64,000 bases of DNA from assembly GCA_903838125.1 (NCBI GenBank), contig CAILXF010000024.1, positions 25,086 through 89,085 on the forward strand, in the 5' to 3' direction. The notes beneath the pieces are model-generated. The model was not told the origin of the DNA, ran no database searches, and saw nothing but the letters and a program-made list of their open reading frames with translations. The translations under genes and the position numbers were made by a program. Of the stretch, positions 1 through 12,005 are shown one piece after another. This DNA comes from an uncultured Pseudomonadota bacterium (GTDB taxonomy: Bacteria; Pseudomonadota; Gammaproteobacteria; Burkholderiales; Methylophilaceae). Within the stretch, counting starts at the first letter, position 1. Each line of letters begins with the position of its first letter.

Positions 1-435
1 ATGTTGCTGGATGAGTTGAAGCTAGACTGGGCCGAGCGCACGCTAGAGTTGGTGCAAGTGGCATCTGGTTATCGCTTTCAAGCGCGTCAACAATTTACGC
101 CATTTCTGGCACGTTTAAATCCAGAAAAACAGAGTAAGTATTCACGCGCCTTGCTCGAAACGCTAGCAATTATTGCCTACAAACAGCCAGTGACACGTGG
201 TGATATTGAAGAAATTCGTGGAGTGGCAATTAACCCTAATCTGATCCGCCAACTACAAGAGCGGGACTGGATTGATATTGTTGGCCAGCGCGACGTTCCT
301 GGTCGGCCATCGCTTTACGCCACAACCCAGCATTTTCTAGATGACCTTAATCTACTTTCATTGACTGAGCTACCAGAGATGCAAGATTTTAGTGCGTTAG
401 ATAATTCCTCATTAGATTTTAATCTTCAGGGTTAG
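1..435 (+). CDS. scpB: Segregation and condensation protein B (5' end probably truncated by window edge)
   Basis: ORF with ScpB winged-helix signature (ALLETLAIIAYKQPVTRGDIEEIRGV); ORF begins at base 1. Confidence 0.9.
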   Translation: MLLDELKLDWAERTLELVQVASGYRFQARQQFTPFLARLNPEKQSKYSRALLETLAIIAYKQPVTRGDIEEIRGVAINPNLIRQLQERDWIDIVGQRDVPGRPSLYATTQHFLDDLNLLSLTELPEMQDFSALDNSSLDFNLQG

Positions 436-530
436 GTTTACTTTACTCAGCGTGCAAAAAAGCCACATAGTGTGCGGTGATTAGCACTAACTGCGGTAAA
501 ATGCGCTATTGCAATCAATAAGTTATCAAT

Positions 531-1640
531 ATGGCACGTCCCTTTAAAACCCAACGCGATCCACAGGCCACACCACGCCGCCCAAAAACTGATTTTACCA
601 AGTTGCCGGCTGATCCTGATGCGCCAGCAGAACCAACGCAAAGGCTACATAAGTTACTTGCGTTGGCTGGGTTAGGTTCGCGTCGGGATATGGAAGCGCT
701 CATTGAAACTGGACGTGTTACGGTAAACGGGGCGCCAGCCACAGTCGGTCAGGGCGTGACTCAGTTTGATTTAGTGCGCTTAGATAGTCGCCCACTTAAA
801 TTGCCATTCATTGCTGAGTTGCCACAAGTGCTGATTTATCACAAACCTGAAGGCGAGATCGTTAGTCAAGATGATCCTGAAGGCCGTGCTAGTGTATTTG
901 ATAAATTACCTAAAATTAAAAATGCTAAATGGATCGCCATCGGTCGTTTAGACATGAATACCAGTGGTTTGTTGATATTTACCACTTCTGGTGAGCTCGC
1001 GAATCGTTTTATGCATCCACGCTATGAAGTTGAGCGTGAGTATGCAGTGCGTATTTTTGGTGAACTGACCGATGGTCAGATGACGCAGTTAACTGAAGGT
1101 ATTGAACTAGAAGACGGCCCTGCCAATTTTGATAGCATTAAACCGCAGGGTGGTGAGGGTGCAAACCATTGGTATCAAGTGATACTGCGTGAAGGTCGTA
1201 ACCGTGAAGTACGTCGTTTATTTGAGGCGTTTCAGTTACCCGTCAGCCGTTTAATGCGTGTGCGTTTTGGCCCAGTTAATTTACCTCCGCGTGTAAAGCG
1301 TGGACAAATGCTTAAACTTGAACAAAAAGAAGTGGTAGGCTTGTTGGAATGGGCTGATTTGCCAGTACCAAGCGCACCTTTAAGGCAGCTTACCCAACGT
1401 GAAAAGCTAAAGGCAACGACCGTATTTATGCCTAAAGTACGTAAGCAACGCATTAGTGCGTTAGATAGACCACCACGTGATGCTGCTGATGGTTCAGCGC
1501 CTAGGCCTTATCGTAAAACGTCACCTGCAACTAAAAAGCCAGCACCTAAAAAGAATGAGAACCGACGTGTGCGTCAAACTAGCGATTTGGATGCGCCAGC
1601 CATGCAAAAGAAAAGTGACCGTAATCGCGGTCGCGGTTAA
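531..1640 (+). CDS. rluB: 23S rRNA pseudouridine synthase, RluB family
   Basis: S4 domain then GRLDMNTSGLLIFTTSGELANRFMHP catalytic motif; downstream of scpB as usual; basic tail. Confidence 0.9.
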   Translation: MARPFKTQRDPQATPRRPKTDFTKLPADPDAPAEPTQRLHKLLALAGLGSRRDMEALIETGRVTVNGAPATVGQGVTQFDLVRLDSRPLKLPFIAELPQVLIYHKPEGEIVSQDDPEGRASVFDKLPKIKNAKWIAIGRLDMNTSGLLIFTTSGELANRFMHPRYEVEREYAVRIFGELTDGQMTQLTEGIELEDGPANFDSIKPQGGEGANHWYQVILREGRNREVRRLFEAFQLPVSRLMRVRFGPVNLPPRVKRGQMLKLEQKEVVGLLEWADLPVPSAPLRQLTQREKLKATTVFMPKVRKQRISALDRPPRDAADGSAPRPYRKTSPATKKPAPKKNENRRVRQTSDLDAPAMQKKSDRNRGRG

Positions 1641-1664
1641 TTCAATACAGCTTTAGTGTTTAAT

Positions 1665-1703
1665 AAAAAACCCTCACTACCATTAAGGTCGTGAGGGTTT
1701 TTT
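1665..1703. terminator. Bidirectional rho-independent terminator
   Basis: AAAAAACCCTCAC...GTGAGGGTTTTTT hairpin between convergent genes. Confidence 0.85.
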
Positions 1704-1720
1704 ATTATTAAAACCTCTAA

Positions 1721-2863
1721 TTAAGCTTTAGCTAAGCGCCATAGTGAGGTAATTTCTGCTTTGCGTGCTGCATGCAGAGGGTCTGAAGCGTCTAGTGTTT
1801 TGCTGTGGCGGGCTTTGGTGTCGGCTTTATCAATGACCTTAAGGCCGGCGGCTTCTATCCATCCTAACAGCTCTTCACGCGTTCTAAGGCCTAGGTGCTC
1901 TGCAAAGTCAGATAAGATTAACCAGCCTTCGCCTTCTTTAGTTAAATGCGCACTTAGGCCATTTAAAAAGCCTTTTAACATTTGGCTTTTTTCGTCATAG
2001 ATGGCGGATTCTAATGCTGAGCTTGGATGCGCAGGTAACCACGGTGGGTTGCATACAATCAAATCCGCTTTGCCATGTTCTGCTTTAGGATAAAGGTTGG
2101 CTTCTTCTAAAGCGACTGCAGTTTTTAAGCCTAAATTGGTTATATTTTTCAAAGCGCAGTCGAGTGCACGATGAGAGTTATCGGTACCAATGACTTTGCT
2201 GATACCGCGATTAGATAAAATCGCCGCCAATACTCCAGTACCCGTGCCGATATCAAAGGCTAGGTTACAAGGAATAGGCAATGGAGCAGTATCGACCAAG
2301 TCTAGGTACTCGCCGCGAATTGGTGAGAACACGCCATAGCTAGGGAATATTTTGTTGTTGATGACGGAAATATCAACTCCACTTTTGCTCCACTCATAAG
2401 CGCCAACTAAGCCTAAAATTTCGCGTAATGACACCACGATACCTTGGGTGCTTTTGCCGTAAGCATGCTCACACGCTGCTTTGACATCGGGGGCGCGACG
2501 AAGACTAATGTTGTAGCCTACATTCAATTCAATTACCAGCATGCCTAAAATACGGGCTTTTTGCGATTGGCCTTGGCGATGCAAATGGAATGCTTGCAAC
2601 ATAGTATCGCCAGTTTTCTTAGGTTTTTTACGTGGGCGATCTATGCGGCGTGATAAAGCCTGCATTAATAATTTAGCATTTTGAAAGTCGCCGCGCCAAA
2701 GTAAGGCTGTGCCTTCACAACATAGTTTGTAGGCATCATCGGCCTTAATGGTATCGTCAGTAATCAATACTTTTTTTGGCACTGGCGCGTCATTTTCTGA
2801 GTGCCATATGCTGGTTTTGGTTTTACCAGCTTCTTGCCAGCTGATGGTGTTAGGTGTATTCAA
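1721..2863 (-). CDS. Class I SAM-dependent methyltransferase
   Basis: FDIGTGTGVLAAIL (motif I) and CNPPW (motif IV). Confidence 0.75.
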   Translation of the reverse strand: MNTPNTISWQEAGKTKTSIWHSENDAPVPKKVLITDDTIKADDAYKLCCEGTALLWRGDFQNAKLLMQALSRRIDRPRKKPKKTGDTMLQAFHLHRQGQSQKARILGMLVIELNVGYNISLRRAPDVKAACEHAYGKSTQGIVVSLREILGLVGAYEWSKSGVDISVINNKIFPSYGVFSPIRGEYLDLVDTAPLPIPCNLAFDIGTGTGVLAAILSNRGISKVIGTDNSHRALDCALKNITNLGLKTAVALEEANLYPKAEHGKADLIVCNPPWLPAHPSSALESAIYDEKSQMLKGFLNGLSAHLTKEGEGWLILSDFAEHLGLRTREELLGWIEAAGLKVIDKADTKARHSKTLDASDPLHAARKAEITSLWRLAKA

Positions 2864-2874
2864 AATATTATGGC

Positions 2875-3786
2875 CTAGAGTAACTGTGCTTTGGTGAGTA
2901 AAAATACAAATTCATTGCCTGATGAAACTTCTAACCAGTTAAATGCAATGTTTGGGTATGCGGCTTGTAAGGCATCGCGATTGTGACCAATTTCAACAAT
3001 CAAGATACCGCTTTCGTTTAAGTAATGTCCAGCTTCCCGAAGCAGGGTGTGGGTGTGGTCTAGCCCGTCATTGCCACTACCAAGCGCAATTTTTGGTTCA
3101 TTGCGATATTCGGCTGGCAATTCTGCCATGGATGTGGCATCAACGTAGGGTGGGTTGCTGATAATCACATCGTATTTTTTACCCTTAAGTGCCGTGAACA
3201 TATCAGATTGAATAGCGGTAATTTGATCTTCTAAGCCGTAGTTGGCAATATTGATATTGGCTACGTCTAGTGCATCAGTTGAAATGTCGACCACATCAAC
3301 CGCCGCATTTGGGAAGGCGCTGGCTAGCATAATGCCTAAACAGCCACTACCAGTGCAAATGTCGGCAGCGCTTTCTACTAGCTCCGGATATTCTATCCAA
3401 GGACTTAAGTCATCGTTTAGAAGCTCCGCAATAAAGGAGCGTGGAACTAGAACGCGTTCATCAACAAAGAACTTTAGACCCTGCAGCCAAGCTTCTTTTA
3501 CCAAATATGCGGTGGGGGTATGTGAACTGATACGTTGCTCAAGTAGCTGTGAAAGTTTGCTACGTTCTGCATTGGTAATACGTGCGTCAAAAAAGTTATT
3601 GAGGGTATCCATCGGTAAATGGAGTGCGCTCATCACAAGCCATACTGCTTCATCGTAGGCATTGTCGGTGCCATGACCATAGAAGATGTCAGAGGCTTCA
3701 AATTGGCTTACCGCATAGCGCAGCCAATCACGAATGGTCAACAGTTCGGTGCTTGCAGCGGTATGGATGTTGTTAGGTGTAGTCAT
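2875..3786 (-). CDS. prmB: Ribosomal protein L3 N5-glutamine methyltransferase
   Basis: VLVPRSFIAELL, CTGSGCLGI, ISNPPYVD, LPAEYRNEPKIALGSGNDGLD. Confidence 0.88.
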   Translation of the reverse strand: MTTPNNIHTAASTELLTIRDWLRYAVSQFEASDIFYGHGTDNAYDEAVWLVMSALHLPMDTLNNFFDARITNAERSKLSQLLEQRISSHTPTAYLVKEAWLQGLKFFVDERVLVPRSFIAELLNDDLSPWIEYPELVESAADICTGSGCLGIMLASAFPNAAVDVVDISTDALDVANINIANYGLEDQITAIQSDMFTALKGKKYDVIISNPPYVDATSMAELPAEYRNEPKIALGSGNDGLDHTHTLLREAGHYLNESGILIVEIGHNRDALQAAYPNIAFNWLEVSSGNEFVFLLTKAQLL

Positions 3787-3798
3787 GATTATGTAAGG

Positions 3799-5267
<1,469 letters not shown>

Positions 5268-5374
5268 GACGCTAGGTGTTTGACGTAAAACACCATTTTA
5301 ACAGTTTTAGCCTAAAGTGCTGACATTCTATTTAATCAAGAGATTAAAGTGCATTCAGCTTAAATTGGGTAAGC

Positions 5375-5406
5375 AAAAAAACAAACACCCGCAAACGGCG
5401 GGTGTT
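5375..5406 (-). terminator. Rho-independent terminator downstream of dapD
   Basis: Minus-strand AACACCCGC-CGTTT-GCGGGTGTT followed by TGTTTTTTT. Confidence 0.8.
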
Positions 5407-5429
5407 GAGTTGAATACTTTACGAGCTAA

Positions 5430-6257
5430 TTAAATACCGCGTAATAACTCGTTAATGCCCACTTTACCAAGTGTTTTTTCATCTACTTTTTTCACGATTA
5501 CAGCGCAATAAAGACTATAAGTGCCGTCTTTAGAAGGTAAGTTGCCTGCAACGACTACTGAACCTGCTGGTACACGACCATAAGTTACGCTGCCAGTTTC
5601 ACGGTCGTAAATTTTGGTTGATTGGCCAATATAAACGCCCATAGAAATCACGCAGTTGTCTTCTACAATAACGCCTTCAACCACTTCAGAACGTGCACCG
5701 ATAAAACAGTTGTCGCCAATAATGGTTGGGCCAGCTTGCACAGGCTCTAATACGCCACCAATACCTACGCCACCAGACAAATGGACATTTTTACCAATTT
5801 GCGCACATGAACCTACAGTTGCCCAGGCATCTACCATAGTGCCTTCACCTACATAAGCACCAATGTTCACGAATGAAGGTAATAGCACCGCATTTTTGCC
5901 GATAAATGAACCGCGGCGCACCATTGCTCCAGGCACTACGCGAAAGCCGCCAGTTTTAAAATCTTCAGCAGTGTAATCAGCAAATTTTGCTGGCACTTTA
6001 TCAAAATACTGCGTGCAACCACCATCTAACAGTACATTGTCATCTAAACGGAATGACAGCAATACTGCCTTCTTTAGCCATTGGTGCGTTTCCCAATCTT
6101 GAGAAGCGCCAACGCGGCTAGCTACACGCAGCTTTCCAGAATCAAGGTCAGCCATTACGCTGGCCACAGCTTCTTTTACTTCACGGCTAGCGTTAGATGG
6201 ATTGATGTTCGCGCGGTCTTCAAATGCGCCTTCAATGATGTTTTGTAATTGACTCAT
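5430..6257 (-). CDS. dapD: 2,3,4,5-tetrahydropyridine-2,6-dicarboxylate N-succinyltransferase
   Basis: Left-handed beta-helix hexapeptide repeats, [26 protein letters not shown]. Confidence 0.95.
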   Translation of the reverse strand: MSQLQNIIEGAFEDRANINPSNASREVKEAVASVMADLDSGKLRVASRVGASQDWETHQWLKKAVLLSFRLDDNVLLDGGCTQYFDKVPAKFADYTAEDFKTGGFRVVPGAMVRRGSFIGKNAVLLPSFVNIGAYVGEGTMVDAWATVGSCAQIGKNVHLSGGVGIGGVLEPVQAGPTIIGDNCFIGARSEVVEGVIVEDNCVISMGVYIGQSTKIYDRETGSVTYGRVPAGSVVVAGNLPSKDGTYSLYCAVIVKKVDEKTLGKVGINELLRGI

Positions 6258-6394
6258 GATGGGGTAGGTAGTATTCCAAATAAAAATGTATAAATAAGGC
6301 TAATAAGCAAATGCGGTATTTTACCCTAAAGTATTAGAAATTTAGCACTCTGGGTAAGTCGGCCAGTAGCATGCTAATCTAGCGGTGCTATGGC

Positions 6395-7225
6395 TTATCT
6401 GCCCGCACCCATTTTAGTAGCATCGTATAGCGGACGTACTTTTGGCATCAGCGCACGCAATTCATTAATGCGGTTGGCATTGGCTGGGTGGGTGCTTAAG
6501 AATTCAGGGGATTTAGCCTCACCTTGAGCATTCATTTTTTGCCAGAGCGTAATAGCTGCTTCAGGGTTATAGCCAGCGCGAGCTGATAATTCTAAGCCGA
6601 TTTTATCAGCTTCTGTTTCTTGTTCACGACTGTTTGGTAAGGCAAAAAATAACTTCGAACCTAAGTTAGCGGCTTGCGTTGTTGCATTGCCAGCCAAGGC
6701 GCTAGTGCCCTTAGAGAAAAATAGCGCCATCGCTTGTAGTCCAAACTGTTGAACGTAAGCTTGTGACATACGTTCGCGACCATGCTCACGCAAGGCATGC
6801 GCGATTTCATGGCCAATGACCGCACCTAATTCATCGTCGGTGACATGTAACTTATCAATGAGTCCACTCAACACCATAATTTTTCCGCCGGGCATGCAGT
6901 AGGCATTCACTTGGTCACTTTTTTCAACATTGACCTCCCACTTCCATTGTGCGGCATCAGGTCTGAATGCCGAGACTTGTCCAATTAGATTGTTTGAAAT
7001 ACTGCGAACGCGCTCCAATTGTGATTGGTCAATATTGAGTGTGTGAGCTTTCTCAGCAGTATTTAATGTTTGCAGATAGGTTTTGCTCGACATACTGGTA
7101 ATTTGTGAGGCTGGCATTAACAGTAACTGTGAGCGCTTGACGCCAGAGATGCTGTCTTTAGTGGTTGTGGCACAGCCACTGATAAAACTCACCGTGAAAA
7201 GTGCTAACAATGCTGATTTAATCAT
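6395..7225 (-). CDS. M48 family metalloprotease lipoprotein
   Basis: Lipobox LFTVSFISGC; zinc motif HEIAHALREH. Confidence 0.88.
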   Translation of the reverse strand: MIKSALLALFTVSFISGCATTTKDSISGVKRSQLLLMPASQITSMSSKTYLQTLNTAEKAHTLNIDQSQLERVRSISNNLIGQVSAFRPDAAQWKWEVNVEKSDQVNAYCMPGGKIMVLSGLIDKLHVTDDELGAVIGHEIAHALREHGRERMSQAYVQQFGLQAMALFFSKGTSALAGNATTQAANLGSKLFFALPNSREQETEADKIGLELSARAGYNPEAAITLWQKMNAQGEAKSPEFLSTHPANANRINELRALMPKVRPLYDATKMGAGR

Positions 7226-7258
7226 AGGTACAGTTGTAGTTTTAATAACAATTTCCGG

Positions 7259-9142
7259 TCAGAATGAAACTTGTGAGCCAAGCTCCACCACGCGATTTGG
7301 TGGCAACTTAAATTGATTGGTAACAGTTTCAGCTGATCTAAATAAGCCGATAAATATTTTCTTACGCCAAAAAGCCATTTCTGTTTTTTCATTGGCAATT
7401 AAAATTTCTTTACCGACGAAGAATGACGTATCCATCGCATCTAATATCAAGCCTTGATCCGAACATAGCAGCAAGTCACGTGGTAAATCTGGTTCATCTT
7501 TGAAGCCGTAGCGCACAATCACTTTATAAAAGTCATGTGGCAGAATTTCCACTTCTACGCGTTCATGTGGTCGCGCATGCGGAAACTCTAGAAACTTCAC
7601 GGTTAAGATGACCACGCGTTCATGTAGTACTTTGTTATGTTTTAAATTGTGCAACATGGCATGCGGCACGCCATCTGGATTGGGTGTTAAAAATAATGCC
7701 GTACCTGGCACACGTGCTGGCGGATGAGCACCTAAAGCTTCAATAAATGGCTCTAGCGCCATGGCCTCATTCTTGAGGTGCAGGTATAGCATACTGCGAC
7801 CAGTTTTCCAGGTATTCATCAGGGTGAAAATGAAGATCCCAATCACTAAGGGCACCCATCCGCCATCGGGAATTTTTAACACATTCGCACTGAAGAACGC
7901 AACATCTACCGTCAGAAATAGACCCACTAAAGCGCCGGTGCGAGATTTACTCCAGCCCCACATATGATGAAACACCATGCCTGCTAATAATGAGGTGATG
8001 ACCATGTCGCCAGTGACCGCAATACCATAGGCCGCTGCCAGATTTCCGGAAGACTTGAAGCCAAGGACCAAGGCCATTACGGCCAACATTAAACCCCAGT
8101 TGATACGTGGCATATATATTTGCCCTTCATGACTTTCTGAAGTGTGCTCTACGTGCATACGTGGCAAGTAACCTAACTGTAGGGCTTGGCGCGATACTGA
8201 AAATGCGCCAGTAATGACAGCTTGCGAGGCAATGACTGCCGCTAACGTGGCCAATATAATTAGCGGAAACAACATCCACTCTGGCGCTAGTAGGTAAAAA
8301 GGGTTTTTAACACTCTCGGGGTTCAGCAATATTAAAGCACCTTGGCCAAAATAATTCAGTACCAGCGATGGCAGCACTAAACCAAACCATGCCAAGCGTA
8401 TCGGGAATCGACCGAAATGGCCCATGTCTGCGTATAAAGCTTCTGCGCCGGTGACCGATAGCACCACTGCACCAAGTGCCACAAAGGCGATCCATGGACT
8501 GACTATAAAAAATTGCAGGGCGTAAATTGGGTTAAGCGCATGCAAAATGGAGGGGTTTTGCAAAATACTGCCAATCCCAAGTACGGCTAAGGTGCCAAAC
8601 CATAACAACATAATTGGGCCAAAAAAAGCACCGACTAAAGCCGTGCCCTTACTTTGCGCCCAAAACAGTATGAAAAGCACGACTAAAGTTACGGGTAATA
8701 TCAGAGGGTGCAACATAGGTGCCGCTAACTCTAAACCTTCTACGGCTGACAAGACTGAAATCGCTGGGGTGATCATACCGTCGGCATAAAACATACAGGC
8801 GCCTAGAATACCTAGCAGCATAATCGTGCGTTGTTTCTTTAGGTTACTACCTGCATTGTGACTGGCCAATGCCAGTAAGGCCATAATGCCGCCTTCACCG
8901 CGGTTATCTGCACGCATAATAAATAACACGTACTTAACTGATACCACCATGATCAATGCCCAAAAGATCAGCGATAAGATGCCGTACATATTGGTCGCAG
9001 TCAATGGCACTGGGTGCATGCCAGCAGAAAAAACTTCTTTCATGGTGTACAAAGGACTAGTACCGATGTCACCAAAAACCACGCCGAGGGCGGCTAGGGT
9101 TAAAGCGGAAATTTTTGTTTTATTGCCAGGGGTTGATGACAT
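7259..9142 (-). CDS. kup: Low-affinity potassium uptake protein Kup
   Basis: ALGVVFGDIGTSPLYTMKE, DNRGEGGIMALLAL. Confidence 0.95.
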   Translation of the reverse strand: MSSTPGNKTKISALTLAALGVVFGDIGTSPLYTMKEVFSAGMHPVPLTATNMYGILSLIFWALIMVVSVKYVLFIMRADNRGEGGIMALLALASHNAGSNLKKQRTIMLLGILGACMFYADGMITPAISVLSAVEGLELAAPMLHPLILPVTLVVLFILFWAQSKGTALVGAFFGPIMLLWFGTLAVLGIGSILQNPSILHALNPIYALQFFIVSPWIAFVALGAVVLSVTGAEALYADMGHFGRFPIRLAWFGLVLPSLVLNYFGQGALILLNPESVKNPFYLLAPEWMLFPLIILATLAAVIASQAVITGAFSVSRQALQLGYLPRMHVEHTSESHEGQIYMPRINWGLMLAVMALVLGFKSSGNLAAAYGIAVTGDMVITSLLAGMVFHHMWGWSKSRTGALVGLFLTVDVAFFSANVLKIPDGGWVPLVIGIFIFTLMNTWKTGRSMLYLHLKNEAMALEPFIEALGAHPPARVPGTALFLTPNPDGVPHAMLHNLKHNKVLHERVVILTVKFLEFPHARPHERVEVEILPHDFYKVIVRYGFKDEPDLPRDLLLCSDQGLILDAMDTSFFVGKEILIANEKTEMAFWRKKIFIGLFRSAETVTNQFKLPPNRVVELGSQVSF

Positions 9143-9292
9143 TAAAATGGTATGTTGAGTTTGATAAGACCGCTATTATCAATCAACTTAAATACTAAAC
9201 CAATAGATTTTTACTGATTAATGAAGAATGTATTGAAACGAAATGCCAAGTGGCGCTGTGAGTCTAGCTACGCCTCGTTTTTAGAATATGAA

Positions 9293-10522
9293 TTAAGGCT
9301 TGGTCTTATTGATTGTGGCATCTGCTGACCCTACGCCAAAGCTTAGGGAGACTTCATCGCCTGCTGTAAGTTGTTCGCTAGTGTTGATAATATTGCCAAG
9401 TTTATCTTGCACAAAGGCATAACCGCGACTAAGCACTGCTTGCGGATTGAGGTGACTCAAATTTTGACTAAGGCGAAGTAGGTTTTGTTGTTTATTACGT
9501 AATTGCTGATTAATGGCGGCGTTCAGGCGGTAGGCGCTTTGTTCCAGTTGAATTTTTTGTTGGGTGATTTGTTGTAGAGGTGAGATTAATCTACGTGCTA
9601 GGTAATCTAAGGTTTGTGCACGTTGAGCTAGCAAATATTGCATATTTTTGCCTAATTGCTGATGCATCTGTTGCAGACGGTTGAGTAGACCTTCACGTGA
9701 CGGTGTTGCTAGTTCTGCTGCTGCTGTTGGCGTGGCGGCACGTATATCTGCTACAAAGTCACAAATGGTAAAGTCTGTTTCGTGGCCAACACCGCTAATG
9801 GTTGGGATGCTGCAGTCAGCGATGGCGCGCGCAACGATTTCTTCATTAAATTGCCATAGGTCTTCAATACTACCGCCACCACGACAAATGATTAGCACGT
9901 CACATTCAGCCCGACTGCTGGCTTGATGTATGGCATTGGCAATTAAATTTGCGGCACCTTTGCCTTGTACTGGGGTAGGGTAAATGATGACCGGTATGCT
10001 CGGCATGCGTCGTTTAAGCGTAGTTAATACATCACGTAAAGCTGCCGCATCAGGGGAAGTGACGATGCCAATTTTCTGGGGGTAAGTTGGTAGCGTCTGC
10101 TTAAATATGGCATCAAATAAGCCTTCTTGCTGTAACTTGGCTTTAAGTTTTTCAAAAGCTTCAAACAGAGCACCTAAGCCCGCACGCTGTAAAAATTCTA
10201 CCGTGAGTTGAAAGTCTCCGCGGGCTTCATACAAGGTAACAGTACAGCGAGCTTCTACTTTGTCGCCTTCTTTCGGCACCCAGTCTAAATAACTATTACG
10301 GCCTTTAAACATGACGCAGCGCGCTTGTGCGCCTGCGTCCTTGAGCGAGAAATACCAATGACCGCTGGCTGCGCGAGTAAGATTAGAGACTTCGCCACCC
10401 ACCCAAAAGAGAGGAAAGCTTTGCTCTAGAAGATTGCGCGCTAAGCGATTGAGCTCACTTACGCTAAGAACATGTTTTTCCGTCAGGAGCGACTTTGTTA
10501 AATTTGATGTGAGTTCTGCCAA
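9293..10522 (-). CDS. xseA: Exodeoxyribonuclease VII large subunit
   Basis: GEVSNLTRAASGHWYFSLKD, GGGSIEDLWQFNEE. Confidence 0.95.
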   Translation of the reverse strand: MAELTSNLTKSLLTEKHVLSVSELNRLARNLLEQSFPLFWVGGEVSNLTRAASGHWYFSLKDAGAQARCVMFKGRNSYLDWVPKEGDKVEARCTVTLYEARGDFQLTVEFLQRAGLGALFEAFEKLKAKLQQEGLFDAIFKQTLPTYPQKIGIVTSPDAAALRDVLTTLKRRMPSIPVIIYPTPVQGKGAANLIANAIHQASSRAECDVLIICRGGGSIEDLWQFNEEIVARAIADCSIPTISGVGHETDFTICDFVADIRAATPTAAAELATPSREGLLNRLQQMHQQLGKNMQYLLAQRAQTLDYLARRLISPLQQITQQKIQLEQSAYRLNAAINQQLRNKQQNLLRLSQNLSHLNPQAVLSRGYAFVQDKLGNIINTSEQLTAGDEVSLSFGVGSADATINKTKP

Positions 10523-10586
10523 AAGGTGCCTAATCCGTTAAAATGAATCATTCGTAATATTAAATGATTATATCGTGGAGGCAGTA

Positions 10587-11087
10587 ATGCTAAACAAACT
10601 TCTTTCGGCTCGCGCTGGCTATTTGTTGGGTTTTGTTGCAAGTTTTGCTTCTGTCGGCTTGGCGTTGTGGATACAAATGCGTTATCAACTTAATCCTTGT
10701 CCTTTATGTATTTCGCAACGCATGGTGTTAATGGGTTTAGGCTTGTTATTTTTAACTGCAGCCATTCACAATCCTGCGAAATTAGGCCGTAAAATTTATG
10801 CGGCTCTGCACGTGATGGTGGCTATAGGCGGTGCTGGTGTTGCGATACGCCATTGGTGGTTGCAAGCCCACCGCGACAGTATGGTGGCCGATTGTGGTGT
10901 AGGCTTTGATTATATGTTTGAGAATTTTCCGCTACGAAAAGCGCTGACTTTGGTGTTTCGCGGCACCGGTGACTGCGCTGCTATCGATTGGACTTATTTA
11001 GGCCTCAGTATTCCACAAATGGCCTTGATTACCTTTATCGGCTTTGCTGGCTACGCCCTATATTTGGCAAACTTAAAGCAAAAATAA
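10587..11087 (+). CDS. dsbB: Disulfide bond formation protein B
   Basis: NPCPLCISQR CxxC motif, four TM segments; ATG with GGAGG upstream (track starts at the GTG at 10575). Confidence 0.92.
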   Translation: MLNKLLSARAGYLLGFVASFASVGLALWIQMRYQLNPCPLCISQRMVLMGLGLLFLTAAIHNPAKLGRKIYAALHVMVAIGGAGVAIRHWWLQAHRDSMVADCGVGFDYMFENFPLRKALTLVFRGTGDCAAIDWTYLGLSIPQMALITFIGFAGYALYLANLKQK

Positions 11088-11099
11088 CTAGAGAAGCTT

Positions 11100-11987
11100 A
11101 TGTATAAAGTATTAGACGATTTTGTAGGCAATACTCCACTGGTGAAATTGCAACGTATGGCGGGCGAGACCAGCAATACTATTTTGCTTAAGTTAGAAGG
11201 AAATAATCCTGCAGGATCGGTCAAAGATAGGCCCGCTTACAGTATGATTACCCGCGCAGAAGCTCGCGGTGATATTAAGCCTGGTGACACCTTGATTGAA
11301 GCTACTAGTGGAAATACAGGCATTGCCTTGGCTATGGTGGCGGCGATGCGCGGTTATAAAATGGTATTAGTCATGCCCGATAACCAAAGCATAGAACGTC
11401 GACAAAGTATGAAGGCCTATGGTGCAGAGCTTGTACTAACGCCGAAAGAGGGCGCTATGGAACTAGCGCGCGATGTGGCGATGAAGCTACAAGCAGAGGG
11501 TGAAGGGATCGTCCTTGATCAGTTTGGCAATAGCGACAACCCGCTGGCGCACTACGAAACCACAGGACCTGAGATTTGGCGTGACACTGGCGGAAAAATT
11601 ACACATTTTGTAGCGAGCATGGGGACCACTGGCACAATTATGGGTGTTTCGCGCTATCTAAAAGAACAGAATCCAAATATACAGATTATTGGCGTGCAGC
11701 CGGAAGATGGTGCACAAATTCCTGGAATACGTAAATGGTCACAGGAATATTTACCTAAGATTTATGATCCCAAGTGCGTCGATAGTTTGATCTATGTAGG
11801 TCAGGCCCAAGCCGAAAAAACCATGCGCCGTTTAGCGACCGAGGAAGGTGTTTTTGCGGGCGTTTCATCTGGCGGTGGGTTGCATGCGGCCTTGCAACTT
11901 TCTAAAACGCTAGAGAACGCGGTGATTGTCTCAATTGTATGCGATCGAGGTGATCGCTATTTGTCCACTGGTGTTTATCCAGCCTAA
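11100..11987 (+). CDS. cysM: Cysteine synthase B
   Basis: GNNPAGSVKDRPAYSMI PLP lysine motif, EATSGNTGIALAM. Confidence 0.93.
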   Translation: MYKVLDDFVGNTPLVKLQRMAGETSNTILLKLEGNNPAGSVKDRPAYSMITRAEARGDIKPGDTLIEATSGNTGIALAMVAAMRGYKMVLVMPDNQSIERRQSMKAYGAELVLTPKEGAMELARDVAMKLQAEGEGIVLDQFGNSDNPLAHYETTGPEIWRDTGGKITHFVASMGTTGTIMGVSRYLKEQNPNIQIIGVQPEDGAQIPGIRKWSQEYLPKIYDPKCVDSLIYVGQAQAEKTMRRLATEEGVFAGVSSGGGLHAALQLSKTLENAVIVSIVCDRGDRYLSTGVYPA

Positions 11988-12005
11988 ATTAAGCTACGGT
12001 TGAAC

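Noticed and set aside
447-742. Minus-strand ORFs upstream of and over rluB
   Set aside because: They overlap the rluB start on the opposite strand and have no homology cues.
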